From: Porphyra umbilicalis
Taxonomy: Eukaryota; Rhodophyta; Bangiophyceae; Bangiales; Bangiaceae
Length of the DNA: 64,000 nucleotides
Direction of reading: 5' to 3'
NCBI GenBank assembly: GCA_002049455.2
Contig: KV918940.1
Span: forward strand, 62,001 to 126,000
Both the position numbers and the translations under genes were made by a program. The notes under the pieces were generated by a model. It made no database searches. It was not told where the DNA came from and worked only from the letters and a program-made list of their open reading frames with translations. Below are positions 46,047 through 56,759 of the stretch, piece by piece; position 1 is the stretch's first letter; each line of letters opens with the position of its first letter.

Positions 46047-46444
46047 CGGCGCCCGGCGGAGCGACCACGACGCCCGCCCGCGGCGGCGCGCCGCCCCCCG
46101 ACGGGCGCCTCGCGCCCGAGTCGCTGCGCGTGGCGGCGGCCACGGCGGCCGGCCGGCCGCCGCCGCGCACGTCCGTGCGCCTGTCGGTGCGGCAGCAGCA
46201 GTTGGCCGAGGCGGCGCGCGCGCGGGTGCGCGCAGAGATGCACTCGTGGATGGCCGACGGGGACGGGGAGGAGCTCGTCGGCGCGCCCGCGCCGGCGGCC
46301 GCCGGCGTCGGACGCGGGGCGGGGGGGGTGCCGCCGCCCCCGCGGGCCTACATGCAGATGAGCGGCGCGGAGCGGGCGGCGGTGCTAAAGTGCACCCGCT
46401 GTTGTGGCAAGGGGTACCTCTCGTGCTTGGCTTGTGCCGACTGA
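45261..46444 (+). CDS. zinc-knuckle protein with DnaJ-type cysteine motifs
   Basis: About 394 aa if the frame is followed across G runs at 45804-45810 and 45812-45820, where the downstream coding continues in another frame. Start MAFALPPVAPAGCFVRR gives a basic, Pro-rich leader (possible organelle targeting). Two CCHC zinc knuckles follow: CSRCGGRGHNIRRC (C83, C86, H91, C96) and CGACGAVGHNARNC (C116, C119, H124, C129). A CxxC-rich patch CGVCGGSTRLTCSGCGGRGC (140-159) comes next. After an Ala/Gly linker and the helix SVRLSVRQQQLAEAARARVR, the protein ends in CTRCCGKGYLSCLACAD, a CxxCxGxG-like DnaJ cysteine motif. Knuckles suggest nucleic-acid binding; CxxCxGxG motifs suggest chaperone or disulfide functions as in plant BSD2-like proteins. 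Exact role unknown. Confidence 0.65.
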
Positions 46445-47719
46445 CGCGCGCGCGGGGGGGGGGCGGGCGGGTCTGCTTGCCAACGGGGTTTTGCTTTCGT
46501 TTTTTGGTTACTTTTCTTTGAGTGGGTTTTTTTTGTTTTGTTTTTTGTAGCCATGGGACGGCCACGCGCATTCTGGCTTGTCGATGGTGCGGCGCACCAA
46601 CCCTTAAACTTTTTACTCGGGTGGTGCACGCTGTGGGTTCCGCTTTGCCCCAACGTGTGCGTCTCGGTGTTGTTGACGTCCCTGGCGCGGACCAGCCGGT
46701 TTCTGGTGGGCGTCCTCGCGCACGCACCCCCCCCGACCATTGTCGCGCACGCCACCTTGTCCGCCGACGTTGCCCTCCCGCGGGTAGCACACGGGCCAGT
46801 CGCGCCCGTTTGCAATGCCGCCCAGTGCCGCACCGCCGCCGCCCGCGCTCCCCATACCGCCCCTATGGTGGCGCACCCCCGCAGCAGACGGCACGCGGCC
46901 GGCCGCCCGGCCCGCGACGCGGCGGCGGCGCCAATGAGGGCGACGGGGGCGCCGCGGGGGGGGGCGCCGCCGCCCGCCATGCGTCGCCGCCGGGGGCCGC
47001 GCCGCCAGTGGCCGCGGGGGGGTGGCCATCGACGCGGGCGTGGCGGGGGGGGGGGGGAGTGGGCGCCACGCCGCGGCCCCACCCCACCCCGCCCGCCCCG
47101 TCGCCGCACCGCGCCGCCCGCACCGGGGGGTGGCGGTCACGCCCCGGGCGGGTGCGTCGGCCGGGCCGTGGCCATCGCGGGCGCCGGCGCGGCGGGCGCC
47201 GTGCACGTCGACGTGCGCGTCTGCAATCGCGGGGAGGCTGGGCGTGCGCCCCGCTCAGGGCATCGGGCGGCAGGCGCCACGGGCGGGCGGGACGACGGTG
47301 GCTCGCGGGGGGGGAGCGCGCCGACAGGGGCTTGGTGCCGGCGGTCGAGCATCCGACGGGGCGGTGGCGGGGCGGCGGGGGCCCCGCGGGGCCGCCGTCT
47401 GACTGGCAGAGGCTATCCCCCAACTCTGCCGCCCATGCCTGATGGGCAGAGGTCTGACAGTCGGGAGGGACGGCGCCACGCCAAACACCACCACCACCAC
47501 GTGCGATAAGCTGAGCACCGACGCCGCCTAGGCCTGCAGCGGAAACGGTCGCGTCGCGCCCAGTCGTTGTGTATCGTGCGGCTGGCGCACAGGCTTTCTG
47601 CTGTAGGCAATCATCTCCTTGCTTGCCAGCACATTCTGCCTCTGCTCGTGATGAAAGCTGCGGTCCTGTTGAACGAGGCGTGGCCGTGGTTCCTATGCCC
47701 CGCTCCCCCATCCCACCCT
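46445..47719. other. gene-less stretch
   Basis: T-rich just after the zinc-knuckle stop (about 46495-46545, probable 3' UTR). Beyond that, long frames are open on both strands in GC-rich sequence without recognisable domains. Confidence 0.4.
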
Positions 47720-48801
47720 CTACTTCTTCTTCTCCTCCGCCTTGGCCTTGAGCTCCGCAGCGCGCTTGACGCGCGCACCGTGGTACTTGAGGTCCGAGCG
47801 CGCCTGGCGCAGCACATCGTACGCCTTGGCTGCCTTGTCCTCATCCGTGATCGCGCGCGACTCGACTGTGGCCTTGGCCTTGACGATCGGCTGCAGCTTG
47901 CCTGTCAACTGCGTCGCAGTGTCGAGCGTCGCCGCGTCGCTGTCGCCAGCCTTGGGCTTGCCGGCACGGCGCGGGAAGAGGACCAGCTTGGACTTGTACT
48001 CGCGCAGGCGCTCCACATTGGAATCCATGGACTCCTGGCTACGGTTCTTGCGGCGGTGGTCCACGGCAATGCCGATCGAGGACGCCTGCGGCACTAGGAT
48101 GCCGGCAGCCTTGAGCTCATCAAACGTGAAGCCGCGGCCGAGGCGCTGCTTCATGTTGTACTTGTTGGTCGGGCAGCGCACGACGGGGCGCAGCGGGCCA
48201 TCGACGGGGCGCGGGGCGACGCGCGCAGCCTACGCGGGGGTGCCAAATACCGCGAGCACGCCACACGCCGCACGACAAACAAAACCGCAGAAAGCACCGC
48301 CGACACACGACCCACATCCCAGGATAGCACGGCAGGGCGGTCAGCCGGCGGACAAGGAGCCGACAATGCACCAGGGGGATACGAGCGTGACACACATAAT
48401 GGAGAAAGCGTGAGCGGCACTGCCAAAGTCGTCCCAGCGACCTGACCCACAGTCCAAGCCACCTACATGCCGCACAAAAAGGCTCCAACATCATCCGTCG
48501 GGAGACCGACGCTCGAGAACACGCCAGACCGCCTCCGTTCCGCATGCCGTACACACCACACACTGCACGGTCGCAATACAGGGTTGGTGCACACCGCCGA
48601 GTGCTCAACTCCCACGAGCGTACTCGCACGCCCACACCAACACTCACACATAGAGCCTCAGTCAAAAGCAACGTACCTTCAGATGGCGCGCGCTCCTCCT
48701 GCGCTGCTTGCGCGCCGGCTGGTTGAACCAGCACTTGACGCGCAGCTGCCACTCCTTGCGGAAGTGGTTGTTCGCGATCACATTGTTGTGCTTCACCATG
48801 G
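47720..48801 (-). CDS. RPL13: 60S ribosomal protein eL13 (RPL13)
   Basis: Component of the cytosolic large ribosomal subunit. Exon 1 is 48801-48677 and exon 2 is 48229-47720 (donor GTACGT, acceptor CGTAG), about 210 aa, the normal eL13 length. Exon 1 encodes MVKHNNV...[12 protein letters not shown] and [15 protein letters not shown]. Exon 2 opens [20 protein letters not shown], then [13 protein letters not shown] and [16 protein letters not shown], all diagnostic of eL13, and ends in a Lys-rich tail. Oddity: between codons 7 and 9 the DNA reads AATGTGTGATCGCG, where AATGTGATCGCG would keep the frame. As written, a TGA follows MVKHNNV and the frame is shifted by 2 nt; no in-frame ATG exists in the downstream frame. 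This is most simply a 2-nt duplication of TG (assembly error, allele or pseudogenisation). The rest of the gene is intact. Confidence 0.9.
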
Positions 48802-50349
48802 TGACGGATAGGGCGAACAACCGCCGTCAGCCGACGAGAGCGGCACAGCTGCCGAAGGGGAAGAGCGGATCGCCGTCACCGGTGAGGCGGCGCGGATTGC
48901 GGAGCGCCACGAGGACGACGCCCACGGCCCCCACCCGCAAGACTCAGGCCATGAAGCATCGACGACAACAGGTCGATCGATCAAGCAATTGAGTTGGATT
49001 CCCACGTGCTGCGACCGCCGCAGCACAGCGAACTTTTAGGTCATCGAGGTGACAGCCTGTCGAATTCCACGGCCATTCATATAGAGTACCCGAAGTCTTC
49101 AGATTTACAGGTACGACAAACCAATTCCATCAACAGAGGCAAGAACGTGAAGCATGGGCAAGAGCTACGGTATTGGATGTCCGCACGCCTGCCGCCCAAG
49201 CACGACAGCGGCATTAGTATCGACGCGGTGCATGCACAAGGCTGGTGACCGTACCGTGGAACTGGTTGCCTCTGGTACGTTTGAACAGCTGTGCAACCAA
49301 CGTGGCGTCGAACGCACCCAAGCCGGGGCGTGCCACTGGCGGTGGCATCGTTGAGTGGCGCCCGTTCGCAGGGGTTGGTCCGGGGCAACTGCGCAGAAGC
49401 CGCGGCCCACTGTTGATTTTCTGCGGCATTCCTGCGGGGTGCATGTCGCACCCACTGGCTGCGATGTGGCCTTGGTCGGCAAGAGATGTGAGGGTGGAGA
49501 CGGCGTGCGCTGCATTTGAGGTGTGGGTCAGCGTTGCTATCAGGAGGGAGTGCTGGGCATTGCTCGCTTCGACCGCCACTTTCTGAAGTCCTTGAATACG
49601 TACAAACGACCCTCCGCTTCTGGTTTGGCGCTGGTCCCACCGCTGCCAACTCATTCGTTCTCCTCGCCTCCTTGCCACCATCGCGGCACTCCCCCCCATA
49701 CCGCCTCCCTCTCCGTAACGGTTCTGGCGCCAGCGCTTTTGCCAGGGAGGGCGAAGGGCACCTGTGGCCGACGGCCGTGGCTCTAGACATCGTTTCCTCC
49801 GTGCTCTCCGGTTTCGAGCTGAGCCGCGCCGAGGCTGCAGCGGCGGTGGGTGCGTTCATGGGCACCGCCGCCGCGCAGGGGTGGTAGGAGCGGGTCGTCT
49901 GAGGAGGTGCTGGCAGTCAGCGCGATGAGCGGACAGAACCTGGTACCACTTCCTGAGGGGGGCGCGGCCGCTCACCCTCATTCAGCGGGCGTCGCCCACA
50001 GCCGGCCGGCTGCCGGCGGTGGTGCTCCCCACGGTCACTTGTGCTAAGTGGCCGTACAAATAGTCTGGTGGTTTGCCGCCCATGCGGTCTCGCTGTTGTT
50101 CACGCTGTGTGTGTTTTGTTGTTTGGTGGCTGTGGGTGGCTGCCAGTTTCTGGGATTCCCTTTGCTGCTTTAGTGCATGACTTGTCTATTGTTCTGTCGT
50201 GTGCCCACGCACGTGGTTGCTGTTTGCCCTTGTGTTGCAGCCATGTGGTTTTCTGCTCTGTAGATCGCCAGCGGTACCGCTAGTGGTTTTCTTCACCTCA
50301 CGTGCTTGCACAATTCCCCCCCCTCCTCAATGAAGCGTGTAGTACCAGG
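48802..50349. other. mostly gene-less; possible short exon near its end
   Basis: No confident gene. On the plus strand, about 49740-49887 encodes a non-biased helical segment (HLWPTAVALDIVSSVLSGFE, then LSRAEAAAAVGAFMGT) ending at a stop. It looks more like coding than its surroundings and could be the last exon of an unrecognised gene; no acceptor or upstream exon could be assigned. Confidence 0.3.
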
Positions 50350-50613
50350 TCACTCAATCTCCTCCTCTCCCGAAAAGCGCACTCGGCAGTGACGCAGGTC
50401 CGCCCAGTGCTCCCGCCCGTCCGTGCGTCGACGCACGCGGTGCTCGTCCGACTCGGGGCGAAATGCAACGACGTCGACGGTTGTCCAACCACGAGAGTAG
50501 TAAAAGAGCTCCAAGCTCTCGCCGACGAGGCCGCCGGTCCCCTTAGCGTCGGCGCCGCCAGCATCCGTTGTCATCGCCATGGCCGTTCCCGCGTTGCTGC
50601 CTGCTCGTGGAGA
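50350..50613 (-). pseudogene. 3' part of host gene interrupted by transposon copy 1 (Tudor-like end)
   Basis: Downstream fragment of the gene whose upstream part lies at 56970-57761, separated by the 6.4-kb transposon. It includes one TCT copy of the target duplication (AGA on the plus strand, 50611-50613), continues as PRAGSNAGTAMAMTTDAG and ends at 50350 after about 86 codons. The C-terminal block YYSRGWTTVDVVAFRPE, then HRVRRRTDGREHWADL, has the alternating pattern of a Tudor/PWWP-like barrel (aromatic, V-x-V, D-G, W-x-x-L). That resemblance is by eye only. The frame matches the upstream fragment exactly. Confidence 0.6.
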
Positions 50614-50800
50614 CCCTACAAGAAAATTTGACCGAAAATCCCAGGTTTTCTGCCTCGAAATCCCAGGTCGCCTGGGATACCGAGCCAAACCCACTTCCAT
50701 GGAGCGATTTACCTGGGATTCCGTGCAACGGCGACCTGGCCCGTGCGGATCGACCTGGGATTTCGAGTCCAATGTCGCGGATCGGCCTGGATGGGATCCT
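50614..50800 (+). repeat. left terminus and subterminal repeats of copy 1
   Basis: Terminal CCCTACAAGAAAATTTGACC followed within about 190 bp by at least six copies of a CCCAGGT/ACCTGGG-type motif in both orientations (for example ATCCCAGGT near 50637 and 50664, ACCTGGGAT near 50712 and 50753). Such arrays are the known binding sites of CACTA-encoded DNA-binding proteins; here that role is inferred. Confidence 0.8.
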
Positions 50801-51494
50801 CAGCCTCTCTGCTCATGCCGCTTCGCACGCCAACAATCCCCGCCAGCTCGGAACAAATTGTGAAGTGGCCGTGTCCTCATACATTCCCGACCTTCGGCCT
50901 GCCCCATCGCCACCGCGGCGTAGTGACACGTCAGGCTTCAGGGAGGGAGGGTATCCCCGGCTGGGCTTGTGCCCCGATACAGAAGGTCCGGTGACGCGGG
51001 CCGGCGGCGCTCTGGGCCGCCGCCAAGCGACCATTCCGGCATGTGGGGACATCAGGACCAGCATGCCTCGAGCTGTCAGACTGGAGCAGGGGGGGGGTGC
51101 AGCGGGTGGAAGGTGGCCAACACAGCGATGCATTGAGCCCCTCTCGTGTGCGTGCTGGAAGGGAAAAGTGAGACTTGTGGCCACCTGGTCGAAACACCTG
51201 AGGCTTATGACGAGCGAGCTGCTTCCAGTCTGGCCTTCCACCGTTGAGATCTAGATGCCGATGGAAGCTTCCAGAGCATTCCACTGTCAGCCGTGCAATC
51301 CTGCCATTTGATAGGGCACTGCTTCGCCCTGTTTGCCTGTAAAAGAGTCTCCCATGGCCTTACCGACGATGTGTTCCATCAGCCATCGACACTCGCATTG
51401 CCACCGCCGGTGCTCCTTCTTCGCCGCCTCGTCATCGACCTGCTGCTCCAGCTCCCCCCCCCATCCCAACCTCCACCCCCCACCAGCAGTGGCC

Positions 51495-54454
51495 ATGGTA
51501 CCCTCTGGCGTCGGCGAGCGGTACGCCTGTTACTGCCCATCCTGCACGGACGACGGCCGCAGTGGTCCCAACTCGGTGTGTCGGTCAACTTTTTTTATCC
51601 ACCGACAGCGTGAAAAGCGCCGTCGTCTGGAGCATGGCGGCCACGGTGGCGGTCCAGCAAATGCCCTACTCCCCAATGGTGGGGGGGGGGACCATCAGCG
51701 GGCGACGGGCTTTCGGTGCCGTCGGGCGGCCAGGGTGGACAACCGCCAGGGGATGACGGCGCCAGCGCACAGGCGGCCGTCGAGGCGGACCGGCGCCGAT
51801 GCGATGCGGACGAAACGCCGGACGCAAGTGTGGCATCGAGCGATTCCACGTCAAACGACGGATCAGACGGATCAGACGGGTCAAACGACGTGCCACCACC
51901 GGATTTCATCGCTGATCCGGAGCCAGAAGATCAGATTGGGGCTCCACCAATCCCGATTTACCAACCAACCGTCAGCACGAACGAAGTGCGTCTGACGGTG
52001 GGCCAGTTTAAGGATTGCAGAGCAGACCTTGCGCTGCATGCCTTTACAGTTCAACACGATTTGACGCAAGCGTCGATTGCGGATCTACTTCAATTAAGCT
52101 CCTCCGCGGCCACGTACTGCACGCCCCACCTTATGGAGCGTTTCGTCGATGCAAGCGTCAACTTGGAGACAAGGTTAGTCGACTGTTGCGTCCACGGGTG
52201 CGTGGCCTTCACCCATACGCGCGCGCAACAGACCACGTGCGACGCTTGCGGATCACCGCGCTTCAAAGCCAACGGCAAGCCGGCCAAACAGGTCACGTAC
52301 TGGTCCTTGACATCCTGGTTGGCTCACCTTCTCAGCGACCCCATAATTGGGAAGTCAATGATGGAGAACATGGCTGCGGCGCGCAAGGCTGTGGATGAAG
52401 TGGCCGACGGGGTCCACGACTACCCCCACAGCTCGAACTTCCGTCACTACCGCGATGCAGGACTACTTGATCACGGCCCTTTCGTACCAGTTAACTGTGG
52501 AACCGACGGCTTTCAGTTCTTTCGGCAGAACGGGTTCGAAGGCTGGCCGGTAACGGTCACACCCCTGAGCCTGAGCCCTAACCAACGGACGCGCATGAAG
52601 TATCAGCTACTGCTGGTCGTAACGCCTGGGCCAAGACAACCTGCCGACCTCGAATCGTTTCTACACCCCATTGCGGCGGAGTTAAACGAGCTGGCCAAGG
52701 GTGTTCCCGGTCTAATAGTAGCCAACTCGCCAACCCCAGTCGTGTTAAGGGCCGGAGTGCTCAACTTTACGACGGATCAGCCGGGCGGCGACAAGCTCTG
52801 TCAGCTAACTGGCGTCAGCAGCTACATTTACAACCGTTTTCGCCTCTTCCAGGGAATCTACGCTCCTGCAAGTAGCCATGTCTACTTCCCGCCTAAGGAT
52901 CTAAGCGGCAAGTCTCTGTTCAAAGTACGTGACTGCATTGCACCGCGACGCACGGCCGCAAGTATCGCCGTAAGTGCGGCTGAAGTGGAGGACGCGCGTG
53001 CAGAAGGCAGATCGGTCGCGTACCAGACAAGGCTGCAGCAGAAGAGTGGCGTCAAGGGCTACTCCCTGTTCTTCGCGCCCAGCCCAGCAATGCGCACCGC
53101 CTACCCGCACCTGAAACACTTATGGACAATGGGTCCTACCGCCGCCCCCTACGATACCATGCACTTGGTGCTCCTAAACGTTGTGCCGCACCTGTGGAAG
53201 CTCTTCGCTGGGCTTAAGCTGGTAAACAACAAGAAGGACGAAGACTACTTCTTACCGAAGGCGACGGTGGCCCTCATCGGCCGGGAGCTGCGGGAGGCGC
53301 GCCAGACGGTGCCCCTGGCCCAGGCCAGATCTCTGAGAAATATCGACATCCATCAAAAGTCCTTCAAGGCGGTCGACTGGATGCACTTTATCCTGTGCAG
53401 CGGAGAAGTACTGCTGGCAAGTCGGATTCCAAGCGCCTTCTACAAGATCTTCATGGCACTAAGCCGCGCCTGCCGTCTGCTATTCCGACCTAGGGGCGTA
53501 TCTGAGGCGGATATCCAGTCGATTGACAACGATCTCAAGTACTTCGTGACCAACTACTACGATAAGATATACCGCGGATCGGCCGAGCGGTTACCGCTCT
53601 GCCTGTCTACAATTTCTTCTCTTCTAGACATTGTTCCGCTGCTCCGCGCGTGCGGCCCAGCCTGGGTCGTCTGGCAGTTTCCGATGGAGCGGAAAATTGG
53701 GACGCTGGGAAAGCTGATCCGCTCCAGTTCAAGACCGCACGCCACCCTCGTCAAGAATGTCACGCGCAAATGCAAGGCCGACCTCATTACTTCCTTTGGC
53801 CAGCAATAGTTACCCACCGAATGGGCAGAAACAACTAAGAAACGTTGGACGGCGCCCGGTCTTCCTCGCGGCAGCCTGAAGGTACCTCAGGATGTCGGCG
53901 CTGACTGCGCGCTGCTACCACCTAGGAGCGAGCCGGTGGGCCTTGAAGGGGCGGAGCTTTCCAGTATGCGGGCAGTGCTGATCCAAGAGAACGCCGACGA
54001 AGTGCCTCTTCAGGTTTTGGCTAAGAAGTACTACCGAGCTAAGCTGGCGTCCGGAAAAATTGCCGGATCTAGGCCTGTCGGGTCGGACTGCGACAAGCGC
54101 CGGCGCCGCAACTACTTGGTACGGATCAACTCCCGAGAAGATTTCTTCCTCCCCGACGGTTCCGTGGGGGAGCGCTCAGTCTCAACGTTTGGGGCCATCT
54201 TACACTACGCGGCCGTGTTCATTGATGGCCAAGCAATGGCCTTCGCCTACGTAGAGCGCGTTAAGTCGGCTAAGGACCGCCCCGGCCGGTATGGTTACGC
54301 GGCGACCAAGTACGGGATTGAGTGTATCCTCGGGCTAGGCGGGTCGTGCGGATACGTACCAGTCGGCGCCGTGGCCGAAGTTGTCGCCACAGTTGGGAGA
54401 GAGGGCCTCCATTTTGTGTTGTTTAATAGGGAGCCGTTTTCTGAGGACCTGTAG
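51495..54454 (+). CDS. CACTA-like (tnp2-type) transposase, with one frame change and one in-frame TAG
   Basis: Three adjacent coding blocks read as one protein. Block 1 (from ATG 51495) encodes a zinc-finger-like YACYCPSCTDDG...FFIHRQREKRR, typical of the N-terminus of this family. At a G10 run (51681-51690) the frame must step back one base to reach block 2 (to 53806): acidic linker SDSTSNDGSDGSDGSND, a CxHxC...CDACG zinc ribbon, VNCGTDGFQFFR, then LWTMGPTAAPYDTMHLVLLN and GPAWVVWQFPMERKIGTLGK. The Asp and Glu positions fit a DDE-type active site (inferred). Block 2 ends ...SFGQQ at TAG 53807-53809, but the same frame stays open beyond it as LPTEWAETTKKRWTAPGLPR and on to 54454, ending in a conserved-looking domain (YLVRINSREDFFLPDG, VSTFGAILHYAAVF). 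Total is about 985 residues. The TAG could be a true stop, a mutation or a readthrough site. Confidence 0.8.
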
Positions 54455-54499
54455 AACCAGAAGGGGTGGGCTAAGAGGACGCAAACCACTTGTCATTGG

Positions 54500-55068
54500 A
54501 TTTAATTAAGCGTGTAACTGCCTAAAAATAATAGAAAGCAGTGACGAAGACAAGAACAACTGCCATATTTACTTTGTACACGCGAACAATTGCAGCTCTG
54601 ATTCATTCCAGTGACGTTTCTACGCCAACCGGATCTCGACCGGACCCAGGGCCCACGGAGGCCTCTGGGCCGCACGATCTCGGAAGAGCGGTCGAGGGGG
54701 CGGCATTGGTTTCCAATGGCCTCTGGCGGGGGTGCCCGTTCACCAGCACCGCCCGGCGGCAGCTTTCCGCCACCAGTGCTTCGTGGGCGCTCTACGGAAG
54801 GGGGGCGCTCAGAGCCTGCGCACTGTGAGTATTCTGGCCACGGCCCAGACGATGCCAGCGCACACCTGGCCACACTGACTACCACGGTGTGAGTGACGCG
54901 GTCACCGCAGTCGCAGGCACCACCCCGTCGCATCCAACGTCGCCTTCACCGTCGCGTCTCACAAAGGCACGCACACTCCCCGCCCCTTTTGCACCTGTCA
55001 TCTGTGTCGCACTCTCGACGCTCCTTCCCCGATACCCCTGGACCGATCCTTTCCCGAGCTCCCGTAAC
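54500..55068. other. intergenic spacer inside transposon copy 1
   Basis: Separates the transposase end from the accessory-gene start; AT-richer just after the transposase (about 54495-54560). Presumably contains the accessory-gene promoter; no motif recognised. Confidence 0.4.
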
Positions 55069-56449
55069 ATGGCGGCCGGCCGCAAGCGAGCGCGTGGTGC
55101 TAGCGGTACGTGTTGTTCGTTTCTTTGGATCTGATGTATATCCACTGCCCCCACCATCCCACTCCCCCCAACATCCCCCGTTCTGAGCGTGATTATGCTC
55201 TTTGTCCGTACGGCCACGTGTTATATGTGTGTGATATGCTGTCCCATCTTTGTATGGACACCCGGTCCTCCTCGTCTGTCTTTTTTCGGCACAGAATGGT
55301 GTACATACGGGGGGAATGCACACTGGTATGGTGACTGACGAGACCGAAATACTTGAGTGCTTTCCTTTGCGTTGTGTTTCTTTGTGCTCGATATCCTTCT
55401 CTTCGATCCATTTCGTTTTCTTTCCAGGCAATTTGGCCGCCGCCGTCGCGGCGGCTGCAGCACTGCCGGCGGCGGCTCCCCGCGCGTCGAACGACGCATC
55501 GTCACCCCCGCGAGCGCAGCCGAATCGAACTTCGGGACGCCGGCGCGCGGCCGTTGCCACGCCGCCACCACCGCCGAATCGTCGGCTGTCCTCTCCCCGC
55601 GAGGCGTTGCCCCCGCCCCCCGTGCGAACGCGTCTCTCTTCTCGCGGTGCCGGCGCGCCAAGCTCTTCGGCGACGGGGGCTACTTCCGCGTGCCCGAACG
55701 GGCGCGGCAGCGCCGAGGCTGCGGCCGTTCCGGCGAGCCCTGCTGGGCCTGCGGCGGTTTTGAACGGCTCTTCGGAGCGCCCGCTGGTGGTTCTGCCCGT
55801 CCCATCTCGGTCACGTGGGGCGGGCAGGACCCGCGGCACCACGAACGGCCGGTGCGGATTCGATCTTCACCCGGACCCGGATGCCGCGCGGCGTGCGGTG
55901 GCGATACCCGCAGCCGCCGTCAACCGCTTGCCAGGTTTTCAGGTCCTTAACATCTCTGGGCCGGACGTGATACACATCAAGCGGCTGGCAAAGTCGGCCG
56001 CTAAGGTGTTTGACCCCCTCGTCACCTTCTGCGCACAGGCGCGAGTGGACATTGACGTGGCCGTCCGGCACCTTGAGCGGTTCGAGCCGCGGCTGGGCGT
56101 TTGCGTTCGGAGCTGGGGTGCCTGCTGTCTACTGTCTAAGGTAGCCAACAACAGCGCGGCCTATCACAAGGCGCTCGCAAAGAAGGGGCAGGCCGGGCAG
56201 GCGGCGGCCGCGGCGGCGACGGCGGGCGGGGCAACGCTCCCGTCGCCGACACGGCCGCTGCCACCGCCGCCGACACGGCGGCTGCCACCGCCGCCAACAC
56301 GGCCGCTGCCACCGCCGCCGAATCGGTCGGTGCGACCCTCGTCACTGGCTGCACGGGTCAGATCGGGAACTAACGCCAGCGATCACGCAACCGTTGACAG
56401 TGCGACGGGTGCCCAGTCGGCCGAGGATTTCTTTGCTTCTCATCGCTAG
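55069..56449 (+). CDS. second transposon gene: accessory protein of unknown function
   Basis: Two exons, 55069-55105 and 55428-56449 (donor GTACGT, acceptor TTTCCAG), join in phase to give 352 aa beginning MAAGRKRARGASGNLAAAVA. The N-terminal ~170 residues are Ser/Ala/Pro/Arg-rich and probably disordered. The core AVNRLPGFQVLNISGPDVIH, then IKRLAKSAAKVFDPLVTFCA and HLERFEPRLGVCVRSWGACC, is non-biased and looks folded. It is followed by tandem PLPPPPTRR units (about 56250-56330) and a short acidic end. No family is recognised. By analogy with the second genes of CACTA elements (TnpA-type proteins), it may bind the subterminal repeats; that is inference. Confidence 0.7.
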
Positions 56450-56759
56450 TTAATAAACACAACCATCCGACCTGTTCACAACATTGTCTAATCAATGAAT
56501 ACTTGACTAAACGGAATATTGCTATTATAGCAAGCTGTCAAGTATACTCGAACACAGCGTACAGCAGAAACTGATATGCCAGTACGTAATACCGTACTTC
56601 ACTCTTATATGTAACATTCTTTGAAGGTATCCCAGTGTAAGATTGTGCAGTCACAACTGCACTCATACTTGAATATGGACCATTGCGCTGTCTGACAGCA
56701 TTGCTCTCAGCCACCCATCTATGCAACGTGGATGCCTGTGAGCGAACCAAAGTCCATAC

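Noticed and set aside
46538-47509. Plus-strand 323-codon and minus-strand 253-282-codon frames.
   Set aside because: GC-rich shadows on both strands without motif or start context.
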